64,000 nt of DNA from Hydrangea macrophylla (lineage: Eukaryota; Streptophyta; Magnoliopsida; Cornales; Hydrangeaceae), in the NCBI GenBank assembly GCA_033977485.1, contig CM066994.1, positions 46,401,155 to 46,465,154 on the forward strand. The letters run 5' to 3'. How positions within the stretch are numbered: position 1 is the stretch's first letter; every line of letters starts with the position of its first letter. This document shows, one piece after another, positions 44,981 to 55,461 of the stretch. The notes under the pieces are model-generated. The model saw only the letters and a program-made list of their open reading frames with translations. It did not search any database and was not told the DNA's origin. A program made the translations under genes and the position numbers.

Positions 44981-47329
44981 AGAAGAAGAAGAAGAAGAAG
45001 GGGCTCAGGTTCGTGGCACGTGTGGAATCGCGGAGTGTTCGTTGTTGTCGATTTTTTATCCAAACTAGGTGAGTTAAATTTGTGTATCCGAGTACATATA
45101 TATACACGTATGCATATATGTATACGCAAGTAAATCAAACTTTTATATGTTTAATTTAATTTTTATTGGGGTTAAAGTTTTTGCATTGGATGTACATTGT
45201 TGTTTTCGCCTAAATATAGATTTTTTTTTTTTGTGTGTGACTTTGTGATCATGACGTTAGTATATTCGTAATTGTTATGCGGATAGTAATTTGATGAACA
45301 CATATGTGGGATACTCTTGATAAATACCGAAATTTATGTGAAATTCGTTTTTTATTTTTAAAATTTTTTTATTATTCTAACAGTTGCTGAAACTTCAGAA
45401 AAATATTGTAAAATCGTGGCTTAGAATTTTAGCATTCTGTTCGCGAGACTTATGTAAAACATGATTCTGCACACTTTTCGTGTTTTGAATTTTTCCTGAT
45501 TCTATACCATTTGGGCTGTAAATATAAAATATAGTAGCAGTTTTATAAGATTAAAACGTGTTGATTGTCTAAGTTGATTTATGTGTTGGGAAGAACTCGT
45601 ATTCGCTATTATGATATAACGTGAAATTACATTGAGATGTAAGCATTCTCATCTAATGCTGAGTTTCGTGAATTTGTGAATGTGAGACCATATGTGTGAA
45701 GTCTTTCAAATAGAAGTTAATATTAGGAAATCCCTTTAGTGTTCACCACTGCTCCTTATAATTTTAGGCGGCGACTTCGTGGATGATCTGTCCTTGTATG
45801 ATTAGACGGCGATTATGTGGATAACCCATCTCTTTATTTTTAAGCCTTATGCCTGGCTTGTTGGTCTATTTCATGTGTATTTAGACATTATTGACGTAAA
45901 AAACGTAATGACTAGCCTTTCGGTGTATACTCAAATCCCAGTGATACCCCATGGGAGTTAGAACCGGAGTGGGAGTTAGTATTACGTTAGGAGACTTATG
46001 GGATATATGTGTAGGCTGAACCATGGATGGGTTACCAAAGTGGTGAACATAAGGTGTAATTAACTAAAACACTTGTGGTGCTTAAATTGTGGCTATACAT
46101 TATATTGTAGTTCGTTATATCTTGTTGTAGTCGAATCCTAAAAATTAGTAATTGTCATATCAAACAACTTCTGTGGGTATCCGTTTGTTTAAAATGTAGT
46201 CTTGTATGTGTACCGTAATATCTTTGGGAACGATGTGATTTAATAATAAACAGGATTATGTTAGTAAATTAGATAATTTGGTCACTTAGCTTCACAATTG
46301 AAGGTCGTTTCGCGTAACCTGAAGTAAAACACGACAATCCGAGCAACTTTCGTGTCTTACACTTTTCCTAAAAACGTCGTCTTGACACCGTTTTAATCTT
46401 TTTGTTCATAATTTGCTGAACATCACATGTTTAAGAACTGAAGTTTAATAATTGATTTCTGACTTATGTGTTTAGAACTAATGAATGTGGTCATGAGGCT
46501 TCCCTTGGAAAGTTAATTCTGAGTATCTTTTGTGTTTTAAATTTTGTCTAATTCCAACTTCTTCTTGGAGATAAATTCATTTCTTTAAATAGCATTCAAA
46601 TCGTGATTTTTGATTATTGTACTAACTTTTATTTCTGCAGGATGGGAGGCCCACTAATGTATTTGCAGGTATTGGCCTACCATAGTTAAGAAGGATAAAT
46701 ATTTATTCAGTTTAGTTCGGGTAGGAACTATATGGCCACCACGTAAAAAGGGAAACTACCCCTTATCCGGTTATGTGAGAGGAACTACTTTCCTGCCCGA
46801 TCTTTCACGTATTGTTGTTGTGTTGGTTTAAGGGATCGTGAGAGATCCCTAAGACTGTGTGTGATTAACGTTATTTAACTCATACCAGTCATGTGACTGA
46901 CTCGTTGAGTTTTTCTCACGGGTGAGTTCTTTTTAGAGCGTAGCTGATCGAAATTTGCAGGGATAGTAAGTTCGTGGCATCTGGTAGTAGAAGGAATGTG
47001 GAGTTTATGCTAGCTTCAATTTTTTTTTTATATAGAGGTTTAGTAATTTAGATTTTGGCATAGTGGGCCATTTGACAAATTTTTAGATACTGTTTGAGTG
47101 ATGTTTTGGAGAGATATTAATTATGGTTTGGAGAATTTTTAAACCTTGGGTTTTCATCCTTTTTGGTTGGATATTTTATCGTTAATATTGCGCTTGTGAG
47201 TTTTGAATTATCATGTACAGACTGTGTGATGTTTTACATTACGGTCACCTCTAATGATTAGATGACTGGATATTGGTTTAGGATTCTCCCTTGATTAATA
47301 ATTGGTTGTCTGAAAATTGGGGTGTGACA
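44906..47329. repeat. LTR-like sequence, probably plus orientation
   Basis: Before copy B inserted, this followed 27259 directly. It ends GGGGTGTGACA, an LTR-type end. It has LTR-like blocks: a GA-rich probable transcript start (44935-45060) followed by a good splice donor (AGGTGAGTTAAA), GGCGGCGACTTCG and GACGGCGATTATG repeats near 45770-45820, and a splice-acceptor-like TTTATTTCTGCAG at about 46630. The termini at 26232 and 47329 are TG..CA with ATTGT and ATTGC next to them. Either one 3.45-kb solo LTR or two head-to-head LTR pieces would fit. Confidence 0.45.
44943..45000 (+). repeat. (GA)n-(GAA)n microsatellite
   Basis: About 34 bp of GA followed by about 24 bp of GAA. The four overlapping short frames in this place are repeat artefacts. 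Confidence 0.95.
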
Positions 47330-47334
47330 ATTGC

Positions 47335-47808
47335 TTTCCTAGATCGCCTAGAAGCATGATTAGGTGGATAAACCGGTTTAATTTCCTTACATGGTACATA
47401 TGCTTTTATATCCTGTTTTTCTAGGGCTTGAATGCGATTTTCACGTTTATTTCCTTTCACATGCATAAGGAATGTAGTAATACGTTTAATCCATGAAATA
47501 CTACTTTAGCATCTACATTGTGTGATATATATACAGTCTCTCGCACGATTTTATTTCTTTAGCCGTTTATAACTTGAATTAGGATTTCATTAGAACTAAT
47601 TGAAACGATCCATATAATATCTAATCAAACACCTTGAAAGCTGATTTGAGGCTCATCTCACGATGGGGCGAGAGGGACTATTTTAGCACGATCTAGCTCC
47701 TTCCTCTCTCGTACCTTAACCCCCGAGCATAGTTCTTTAGTGACGACGGGGCAGTGCTCTCTTTCATTGGACTTGATAGATTTAGTTTTCTTGGTTTTCT
47801 TTATCAAA
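47335..47808 (+). repeat. Tat/Ogre-like LTR, second part
   Basis: Resumes the LTR begun at 24913. The sequence ends in TTTCTTTATCAAAT, directly before a degenerate PBS. The short reverse frame at 47278-47466 crosses the insertion junction and is not a gene. Confidence 0.45.
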
Positions 47809-47811
47809 TTA

Positions 47812-47834
47812 AGTAGCGACTCTGTTAGTGAGGA
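47812..47834 (+). promoter_or_regulatory. Degenerate PBS of Tat/Ogre-like element
   Basis: TAGCGACTCTGTTAGTGAGG resembles the TGGCGACTCTGCTGGGGA site used by Tat-lineage elements, with small changes. It supports the LTR call at 24913-47808. Confidence 0.45.
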
Positions 47835-48955
47835 TCTCTCCAGATTTATCCTTGTGGGATATAAACATGGATTGCTCACTCGTATAGTCTCGGATATGGA
47901 TCATGGGCATCGATCGTTGCCTCGGGTTGGATATAAAGCCACATGGTATCCAAAGTACGAGTAACCCATATCAGTCGGATCGGATAAAGGCTAATGAAGG
48001 GTGGTGAACCTCACTCGTGGTTGTTGACATGAGGATTGTAATGGGATCAATCAAGTGGGCTTAATCTTGGTCCGGGTGCCCACAACACTGTGTGTCGTTT
48101 GGGAGATGTTTGACATGGCACGACTTTGTGTGTTCCGTTTGGAAGGTGTTTGGCTCTCACGGTACTATGTGTGCCATATGACTTGTACAATAGTAAAACT
48201 TAGGCGTACACTAACTTTAGGTTCCACTAAGTTTTACTCATTAAGTTTGTTGTATAGCCTACACCATTGTTATTGCCCCCATGCTAAGTTCACTAAGTTT
48301 GTTGTATCTTAGTGTCCATTATAAATGTTCTAAGAACATCTGCTACAGCCCATAGGTGTTAGATGTTAGGTACTATATGTAATAAATGTTAAAAGTGGGA
48401 CCCACAATTTTTATGTTAGTAGATTCGAGAACTGCAGCAAGTATTTCAACAAGAATACATTTTTGCTCACTCCAAAATTACTCTCCCTTTACTCATCCTC
48501 ATCTCCCATTCGCTAATACAGTGGAGCTTAGTATTAAATGAGAATTAATTAATAAAGTAAAGTATGGTACCCCACTCATTAATCAATAATAGAAGAGAGT
48601 GAGCAAAGGTGAACAAAAGTTCTGCACTCTTTCAACAAACCAAATCAACATTCAAGACAAAAATATGCGCACCAATTTTCAGGCAAGGATGAAAAGTGTG
48701 TACTGCCAGAATATGGCTTGTGAAGAGCCCAAGTGAAAATTGTTCCAACATGTTGTGAAGATCACCACTGTGGACAAAAGTTATTGTTAGTTGTTCCTAA
48801 ACATAGTTACTTATAGCAACTCCAACAGGTTAGCAATTTCCTTCAACTACCAAATGGGCTGGTAAAAAATTGAGTTCCAATGGACCAGGCATCACACCAA
48901 AACTAAACCATAATTAACCGGACAAAATTCCTAATGAATCTGCACTAACCAAAAT
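47835..48955. other. Tat-like leader remnant and unassigned sequence
   Basis: The first 500 bp may be leader, with two related blocks near 48085-48165 (CTGTGTGTCGTTTGGGAGATG and a variant). No gag follows. From about 48330 the sequence is AT-rich with MITE-like words (AGAACATCTGCTACAG) but no paired ends. No gene is seen. Confidence 0.35.
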
Positions 48956-49134
48956 TGCTACAAGGGAAATGTTTGACACACATTTTTTGATATATTATGC
49001 TTTAAACACATATATGTAGTGCTGTTTAAATTTTTCACATTTTTATGCGCACTACTCACATAGCACAAGATACATACATTTAAAGTTAAGTGTCAAAAAG
49101 TGTGTGTAGCACTACTCTTGCTAGGCAGGAATGA
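48956..49134. mobile_element. Small MITE-like element
   Basis: About 180 bp with imperfect terminal inverted repeats: TTGCTACAAGGGAAATGTTTG at the left, and AGTAGTGCTACACACACTTT read from the right end on the minus strand. TTTGACAC words lie near both ends. No transposase. Class uncertain. Confidence 0.45.
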
Positions 49135-50437
49135 ACCTTGGAGTGAAATGGTCATTCCTAGTTTCATTTCATTCCTGTGTTTTGAATGACCAGATACTGT
49201 GGAATGCGCATTCCTTTTGGAATGACCATTCTTACTTAAAACTTAAGGAATGCTCATTCCATTCCCACAGGATTGACTATAGTTGTAAAATATAAAACTT
49301 TTTTCTTAAAATATATTTTATAAAAAAAAAATTTATATATACATATTAAATATTGGACAAAAAAATAAATATATTATATACATATATATTACATATTGGA
49401 CAAAAAATAAATATTATATATTATATATATATATATAAATATACATATTAAATATTGGACTTAAAAATACTTATTAAACTTAATATTAGGCTAAAAAAAT
49501 ATTTAACTATAACTAGCAAATATAGATTTTGCAAATAGATTAAATAATAAGGTGGAATAAAATTGTTAAAAATGTTATACTATCTCATTCCAAAAGGAAT
49601 GACCATTCCTTTTGGAATGACCATTCTTACTTAAAACTTAAGGAATGCTCATTTCATTCCCACAGGATTGACTATAATTGTAAAATATAAAACTTTTTTT
49701 CTTAAAATATATTTTATAAAAAAAAATTTATATATACATATTAAATATTGGACAAAAAAATAAATATATTATATACATATATATTACATATTGGACAAAA
49801 AATAAATATTAAATATTATATATATATAAATATACATATTAAATATTGGACTAAAAAATACTTATTAAACTTAATATTAGGCTAAAAAAAATATTTAACT
49901 ATAACTAGCAAATATAGATTTTGCAAATAGATTAAATAATAAGGTGGACTAAAATTGTTAAAAATGTTATACTATCTCATAAAAATCAAAATATGAACTA
50001 TTGAGGCTAAAAGATATTAAGAAAATTATAAAATTCAAAACATTGCATAAGAATATCCAATAATAGATTCTTGGACTTCCAAACTACTTTAAAAAATTAC
50101 ATATTTGAAAAAAATATTCTATAAAACACTTCTCTAAACGAAATTTCATAAAAATATTTGGTTTCTTTAAAAAAATATATATATTATAGATAAATAATAC
50201 TGAATGTTAGTACCATAAATATTTTGTACTAATATAAAATGCTCTACTTAAATATCATTTTATTCCACTAATTGATTGTTTAAAACCCAAAGTGGAATAT
50301 AAGTGGCATATAATTCTAGAAACTTAGCCAAACAGAAGAATGGAATGACTATGCTATTCCATTTCCGTTTCATTGCATTCCTAAGTTCATTCCATTCCTG
50401 TCTTATTCCATTCCTACATATCCAACGTGCCCTAAGA
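49135..50437. mobile_element. Non-autonomous DNA element rich in GGAATG/CATTCC, partly duplicated
   Basis: Both edges carry many ATTCC and GGAAT words in both orientations (49140-49265 and 50335-50430), ending near AACGTGCCCTAAG. The middle is very AT-rich. About 377 bp is present twice in tandem (49210-49588 and 49605-49981). Such subterminal repeats are usual in plant hAT- or MULE-type non-autonomous elements. Without target duplications the class stays open. Confidence 0.45.
49210..49981. repeat. 395-bp period tandem duplication
   Basis: Copies begin ATTCCTTTTGGAATGACC at 49210 and 49605 and end TATACTATCTCAT. They differ by a few substitutions and by the length of A and TA runs. Confidence 0.9.
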
Positions 50438-50656
50438 GATTAGTGTATAAAATGGATAGTTATTTTCGAAGTATAGGCGTAGTAACTAAAAAGAAGAAGA
50501 GTTAAGTGTTAATATTTTTGACCAATTTTAGAATTTCTATCAATTTTGAGGTAAATCTTAACAGTGTGTCTACTTTTAATCACAGAAGGTAAAGTGAAAA
50601 TAAATTTAACCACAGAGGAGTAAAATATATATAATCCAAAATAAAAATAGAAGTCT

Positions 50657-50826
50657 TTCACTTAACTGGCATTGGGGAATTGGCCCTAGTTAAGAGGAGT
50701 TACTAATTGCTCCATTTAAAGTGCACAACTAGCAACTTTAATGGCCAATGAATGGATCATGCAATGAAACAATTAATGGCTCCCCTTAACTATGGGGAAC
50801 ACTATCCCCAACACCTTTTAAGTGAA
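50657..50826. repeat. Inverted repeat (foldback MITE core)
   Basis: Arms of about 43-47 bp, 50657-50699 and 50780-50826, share TCACTTAA, GTTGGGGA/ATTGGGGA and AGTTAAG-GGAG. They may belong to a larger element ending near 51030 in a TTAGAACATCCACAATGG terminus (minus strand). Confidence 0.6.
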
Positions 50827-51030
50827 TCATTTTTATTTATCACATATTTTGTTGCATTTTTTTTGGTCACGCAAGTCACAAAACTACTTTTAACCATCAA
50901 CCGTGGTCCACCATAGTTGGCAACTTTAAGAAATAAATTGGAGTGTACAAACGAACTATTCCGACACCATATTTAACATGTAAATAAATTGTAGAAGGCT
51001 CTAACAGGTCTCCATTGTGGATGTTCTAAG

Positions 51031-51417
51031 CGCACTACTGGAGCAAATTCTTACCCTGATTACTTAAAAACCCAACTCGCACCAAAAACTTCCTTGAATG
51101 TGAACCAAATGGGCAAAAAATCCATGAAGTCCAAGTGAAAACAAAACTTCAAAAACCATTTGTAATTAATATTAATATGGACTATATATGATACTTGACT
51201 ATATATGATACTTAGATGTATTGCTGTTATTTAACTCCAATCTCGCAAGATATGAATAAGTAGAAGCTAATGACAACACAATTTATGAGTTTTTCAGACT
51301 CTTGACCGTCTATATAAAATGGCAAGAGTATAGTGAAAACTTAATCCATTAAGGCCCTGTTTGGAAAAAAGATTCTGCTAATGCCCAGTTGCCAAAAACA
51401 TCCTTTGGGTTGGCTTC

Positions 51418-51418
<1 letters not shown>
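51031..51418. other. Unassigned AT-rich sequence
   Basis: No gene is visible. GGCCCTGTTTGG at about 51353 is a word often found at the ends of plant DNA transposons, but no partner end was found. Confidence 0.3.

Positions 51419-51448
<30 letters not shown>
51419..51448 (+). repeat. Poly-G run
   Basis: About 29-30 consecutive G. This is rare in plant DNA and prone to sequencing error; exact length is uncertain. Confidence 0.9.
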
Positions 51449-51684
51449 TGTTGGGTCAAACAGTCCTGTACATTAAACTCAATTAAGCTGTATACGAGTC
51501 TAGTCAAGCTGATCCGATCAGATCAAACACTCGTGAATAAGTTTGTACAAGGCTCATGGCCCATTAGTAGGCCCGTAAAAAAAATTCGTGATAAGGATTG
51601 ATAAAGGGATTGAATACTGACTTTCACACATAACCTACTGTAAAACCATGCAGTTTTAAAAGATACATCAGCTCGACTCGTTCA

Positions 51685-51756
51685 TACAAGAAAAGGGTTA
51701 TTGAAGCAAGAAAAAGGTCATACAAGAAAAGGGTTATTGAAGCAAGAAAAAGGTCA
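51685..51756. repeat. 36-bp tandem repeat, two copies
   Basis: TACAAGAAAAGGGTTATTGA and the following 16 bases occur twice without interruption (51685-51720, 51721-51756). Confidence 0.92.
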
Positions 51757-52615
51757 TTGAAGCGATTATAGTTATATAAATCAAAATCAAGTTTGAATTC
51801 TAGAGTAGTTCAATAAACAAATCAAGCTAAAACATACATACACTACTTGCATGATATATCTTTTTCTTGCCTCAGTAAAATCCAGCAATATCATTTGGAA
51901 TGTAGCTTCACCAAGTAGGTTCCCCTGTAGAAACAGGGCTTGGCTCTACTACACCTCATACAACATGGATTAAATCATCACTGGCAGTTAAAAAATCACC
52001 ATCAACACCATAAAGATGACTCTAAATCAAAATTACACCATTTAAGTTTTAACTAAAAATATTCCGGAAAAAAAAAAAACATAACCACCTTACAATCATT
52101 TAACTCAATCCCATATCACATTGAATTTTATTCAAATTTATACCTAAATCCACAAAATATTATTCAAATACTGAAATAGCAGCAATGAAGTAGATGTTCT
52201 TACACAAGGGAAATTACACAAAAGACACAAGAACGCACACATAAGTTCCGAATAATGATACGTTTCTCAAATTTGAATCCCAAATTTCATTCTTAAATAG
52301 CTTAATACCACATGACATTGCAAATTGTATTACTGATAATGCGGTTGGACTTGAAATTTGGAAAACATAGTATTGCTCTTAAATTCCATCACACATGCAC
52401 ATAGACAATAGAACATAAAATTTTCAGAGTTACAAAATAATTAAAGAGGCTCAGAGAATCTAACAGCTCTATCTATCATGAATTTTCTGAAGCAGAACTG
52501 GCATTAAGTTGTACAATAATCATCACTGCCAATATTTCTAACGTTTACTTTGGGGTTCATGAATCAATATAACCAATTTAAATTCAAAAATTTTTCCACA
52601 AAATTAACAATCTAA
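51757..52615. other. Unassigned AT-rich sequence
   Basis: No coding region, repeat structure or promoter could be supported. Confidence 0.4.
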
Positions 52616-52618
52616 ATA

Positions 52619-52765
52619 AGGGCAGCCCAGTGTCCGAAGGTCCACCGTTGCGGGGTTAGGAAGGTGATATGTACGCAGCCTTACCCTGCATGCAAGCGCA
52701 GAGGCTGTTTTCAGATTCCAACCCGTGACCTTCAAGTCACAATTCAGGTCACAATGGAACAATCT
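52619..52765 (+). mobile_element. SINE of the Au type
   Basis: GGGCAGCCCAGTGTCCGAAG at the head, GATATGTACGCAGCCTTACC in the middle, and AACCCGTGACCTTCAAGTC match the conserved Au SINE body (tRNA-derived, Pol III promoted, found across angiosperms). The head contains the A-box and the AACCCGTGACC region the B-box. The 3' end beyond 52750 is diverged, and no T-run or clear target duplication was seen. It is an old copy mobilised in the past by LINE enzymes. Confidence 0.85.
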
Positions 52766-53200
52766 AGGTTGCATGAGAAACCAAAATATGTAAAGTTAAG
52801 AAACACATATCCACAAATTAACCATTTAAATAGTTTCCATTTTTCTTGATTCATCGCCCAGAGCTAATTTGAAACCAAAAAAAAATTTAAAAACAGAAGT
52901 AAATTAAATATTTTTGGATACAATTTTAAGAAGAGAATAATAAAGCAACTTTATTCAAATACAATTGATGTGTAATATGTGGCCGTTGTTTTGACACAGA
53001 TCAGCCATAAGGAAAGGTACACAACTAAACTGCAACACTAAACGGCGGCGTTTTAGCACGTGCATTGGGGCTTTCTTCGTCACTGGGTACTTCGGAGAAG
53101 CCCGGGGTACATCGTGCAATATAGAGATTGATAGGAGAAAACATATATATATATATACACACACACATATACAGAAGGATCTCACATCGAATTTAATTGC
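52766..53200. other. Region downstream (minus strand) of a candidate promoter
   Basis: On the minus strand the sequence after 53200 has a possible splice donor (GATGTGAG, about 53183), a GT/TA-rich stretch, a K/R-rich 76-codon frame (53185-52955) with no known domain, and an AATAAA poly-A signal near 52950. This could be a small gene, a gene fragment or an lncRNA. No protein family is recognised. Confidence 0.3.
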
Positions 53201-53345
53201 AGAAGCTGGCGACTGAAAACCCTAAAAATTGCAAGGAGGCTGATTGTTTGGCTGATGGGTGTTGGGGGTTTTGGTCTGTATATATAGCGAAGAGATACAG
53301 ATAAAGATAAAAGAAACGGCAAACGCCGCAAACCCAACAAACCCT
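53201..53345 (-). promoter_or_regulatory. Candidate host-type promoter
   Basis: On the minus strand a TATA box (GCTATATATACAG, about 53277-53289) is followed about 50-60 bp later by an AGGGTTTTCAG telo-box-like word. A second AGGGTTTG lies upstream (about 53338). Telo-box words near the start are typical of plant ribosomal-protein and other housekeeping genes. No downstream gene could be confirmed. Confidence 0.35.
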
Positions 53346-54614
53346 AGTTCTGTGGTTTGGTTTTAACTTTGGGAATAATTACATCTATCTCGCTTGATGC
53401 TTCATATAAAACACTTATATCCTTATGCTTTGTTTGGTTGAGGGAAAAGGAAAGAAAAGAAAACTTAGACGAAAATAGTTTTCTTTGATTGGTTAACACG
53501 GAAAACGATGATTAATTAAAAAAAAAAAAATAAATAAGTCAAGAAATAAAGTAAATATTTTGAATGTTAGGAGTTATTTTTCTTCCTTTATTCACATACT
53601 ATGATTACATATTAGAAAATTTACTTTTTTATGTTATTTAAGTATGAAGGGAAATAAAAGGAAAAAATAAAGTGTAGCCTAGGAAAACAATTAGATTCAA
53701 TAGAAATCTCCCCAAAAATTCATATTTACTAAACTTTTTTTTTATTTTAGGCCCACTCATCATTTAATTATACTGTTGAATCCAAACAATCAGAAAGTTT
53801 TTAGTGATTGGCCCACATCCCCCCCCCCCCCCCCCAAAAAAAAAAAAAAATTAGTGTGAATATTGGTATAATTTTACCCCTGGATATATATATATATATA
53901 TATATACACGTTGAAATATACATACATATATGATTATATTAACTGAAATATTTTCATATACTTAGCTTATCTTAAAGTTCATCATAAATCCCTAAATTGT
54001 AAAAGATAAGAATTTAACATCAAAATCATATACGCACATATACACGCAGAAATATATGATTCTATTAACTGCAAAATTTCCTTATCTTTAGAACATCTTA
54101 AAGTTGATTTTTTATAGGAGATCAAGAATTAACATCAAGTCATATATATATATATATATATATACACGTATGTATTCAATTTATATGAATCGGTCAAACT
54201 AATATCTAGCAAGTTGTTAGCACAACTGTCCCCTAATATAAAATTCATTAATTATAGCATTATTATACTAGTTTTGTAACTTATATTGTTGTTTAACATG
54301 ATCATATTACTCATATTTTTCATGATTCACGATAGAGTCAAGAATGTATTAATTTGCTGCACACAGACATTTTTATAGTGTGATCATATACTGCACAGAC
54401 TTCTTAATTAATCCATTGGGAGTTTTTGAAGAAAGTTAACGTGAAATCCCTTCTTTGAGCATTCGCATAGTATTCCAGGTACTTACAGTCCTAGTGATAA
54501 ATTTAATACTCTGCTAGGATAGCACACATTTTTACTCTATTTCTTGTTGTGAATATTGTCACAATGTGCATTTTAATGGAATATATTGCTACTTTTACAG
54601 TAATAGGTGGAACG
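53346..54614. other. Non-coding sequence with low-complexity tracts
   Basis: Contains a C16-A15-type tract (53819-53850) and (TA)n runs (53885-53906, 54143-54164). TTATAC- and CATATA-rich repeats at 53910-54180 look like two diverged copies of one segment (ATATGATTATATTAACTGAAA and a variant). No gene. Confidence 0.5.
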
Positions 54615-55461
54615 ATGGATCACCAGGTGATTGTCTTTTGTATGTACGACGGTCAAAGTGTCGTTAGCAGGATAACGGAGAACATGAGATTCAAATAACT
54701 AGTAGGTTTCATCGTAGACAGGTGGCCGAGTATATCCTGTGATGATTTGTTGATAACATACAAAATCCCTGGTTATGGAAACTGCATGTTGACCATCGAG
54801 GTTGATTTAGTTAACATGGTTGATCTACTAAAATAAATGGGAATGAATCAAGTGGAGTTAAGTGTTGTGGTTACGGATACGGACGTGTATAGCAGCCACA
54901 GAGAAGAGTGTTTATCCATAGTTCACGGGCGGGATATACGGATGATTGATTTTGTTGACATGGAACCCAGCTTGGGTGGAACATAACAAAGAGTACTACA
55001 TAACTCATCTTGAAACAAGAGATCCGCAAGGTTGGTCAGAGATTTGAAGGGGGTGCCGATGATTTTCGGAGAGCATTGTGCAAGTATGCAATTCAGACGG
55101 GGTTCAACTTCAAGTATGTTAAGAATGAATTAAAAAGGCTTACGGCTGAGTGTATGCATCAGAAAGCTAAAGTATACAAATAGCGAATACATGCATCAAG
55201 GTTGAATTTGAATGGATTCTTCTGCATCAAATCCTTTAAGAAGATTCACACTTGTGGGTCCATCATATGTTCGTCCAAACATCCTCATGTTAATTCACAG
55301 CTTGTCGGTGTTCTTATGGAGGAGAAAGTGCGCAGACTACCACTTTACAGGCCAATTGATGTGATCGGTGAAGTTAAGGGTAGTTATGGGCTTGATATCA
55401 AATACCACCATGCGTGGCTCGGAGTTGAGAATGCAAGGAGAGGGATCTATGGTGATGATGT
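54615..55461 (+). pseudogene. MULE (MuDR-type) transposase N-terminal fragment
   Basis: Starts MDHQVIVFCMYDGQS, the N-terminal part found before the DNA-binding domain in plant MULE transposases. A stop comes after 27 codons. Further on the DNA-binding/zinc region (MuDR, PF03108-like) is recognisable: GQRFEGGADDFRRALCKYAI, then FCIKSFKKIHTCG and a KHPHVNSQL block. The conserved AWLGVENARRGIYGDD end is followed at once by an LTR start at 55462. The catalytic DDE part is therefore missing. At least two stops and frame changes are present. Transposase would bind terminal repeats and cut DNA. Confidence 0.8.

Noticed and set aside
44883..45138. Four overlapping short frames around 44900-45138
   Set aside because: They arise from the (GA)n-(GAA)n repeat and do not resemble any protein.
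53210..53345. AAACCCTAA-like words as interstitial telomere repeats
   Set aside because: Only single isolated words, no tandem array; better explained as telo-box promoter motifs or chance.
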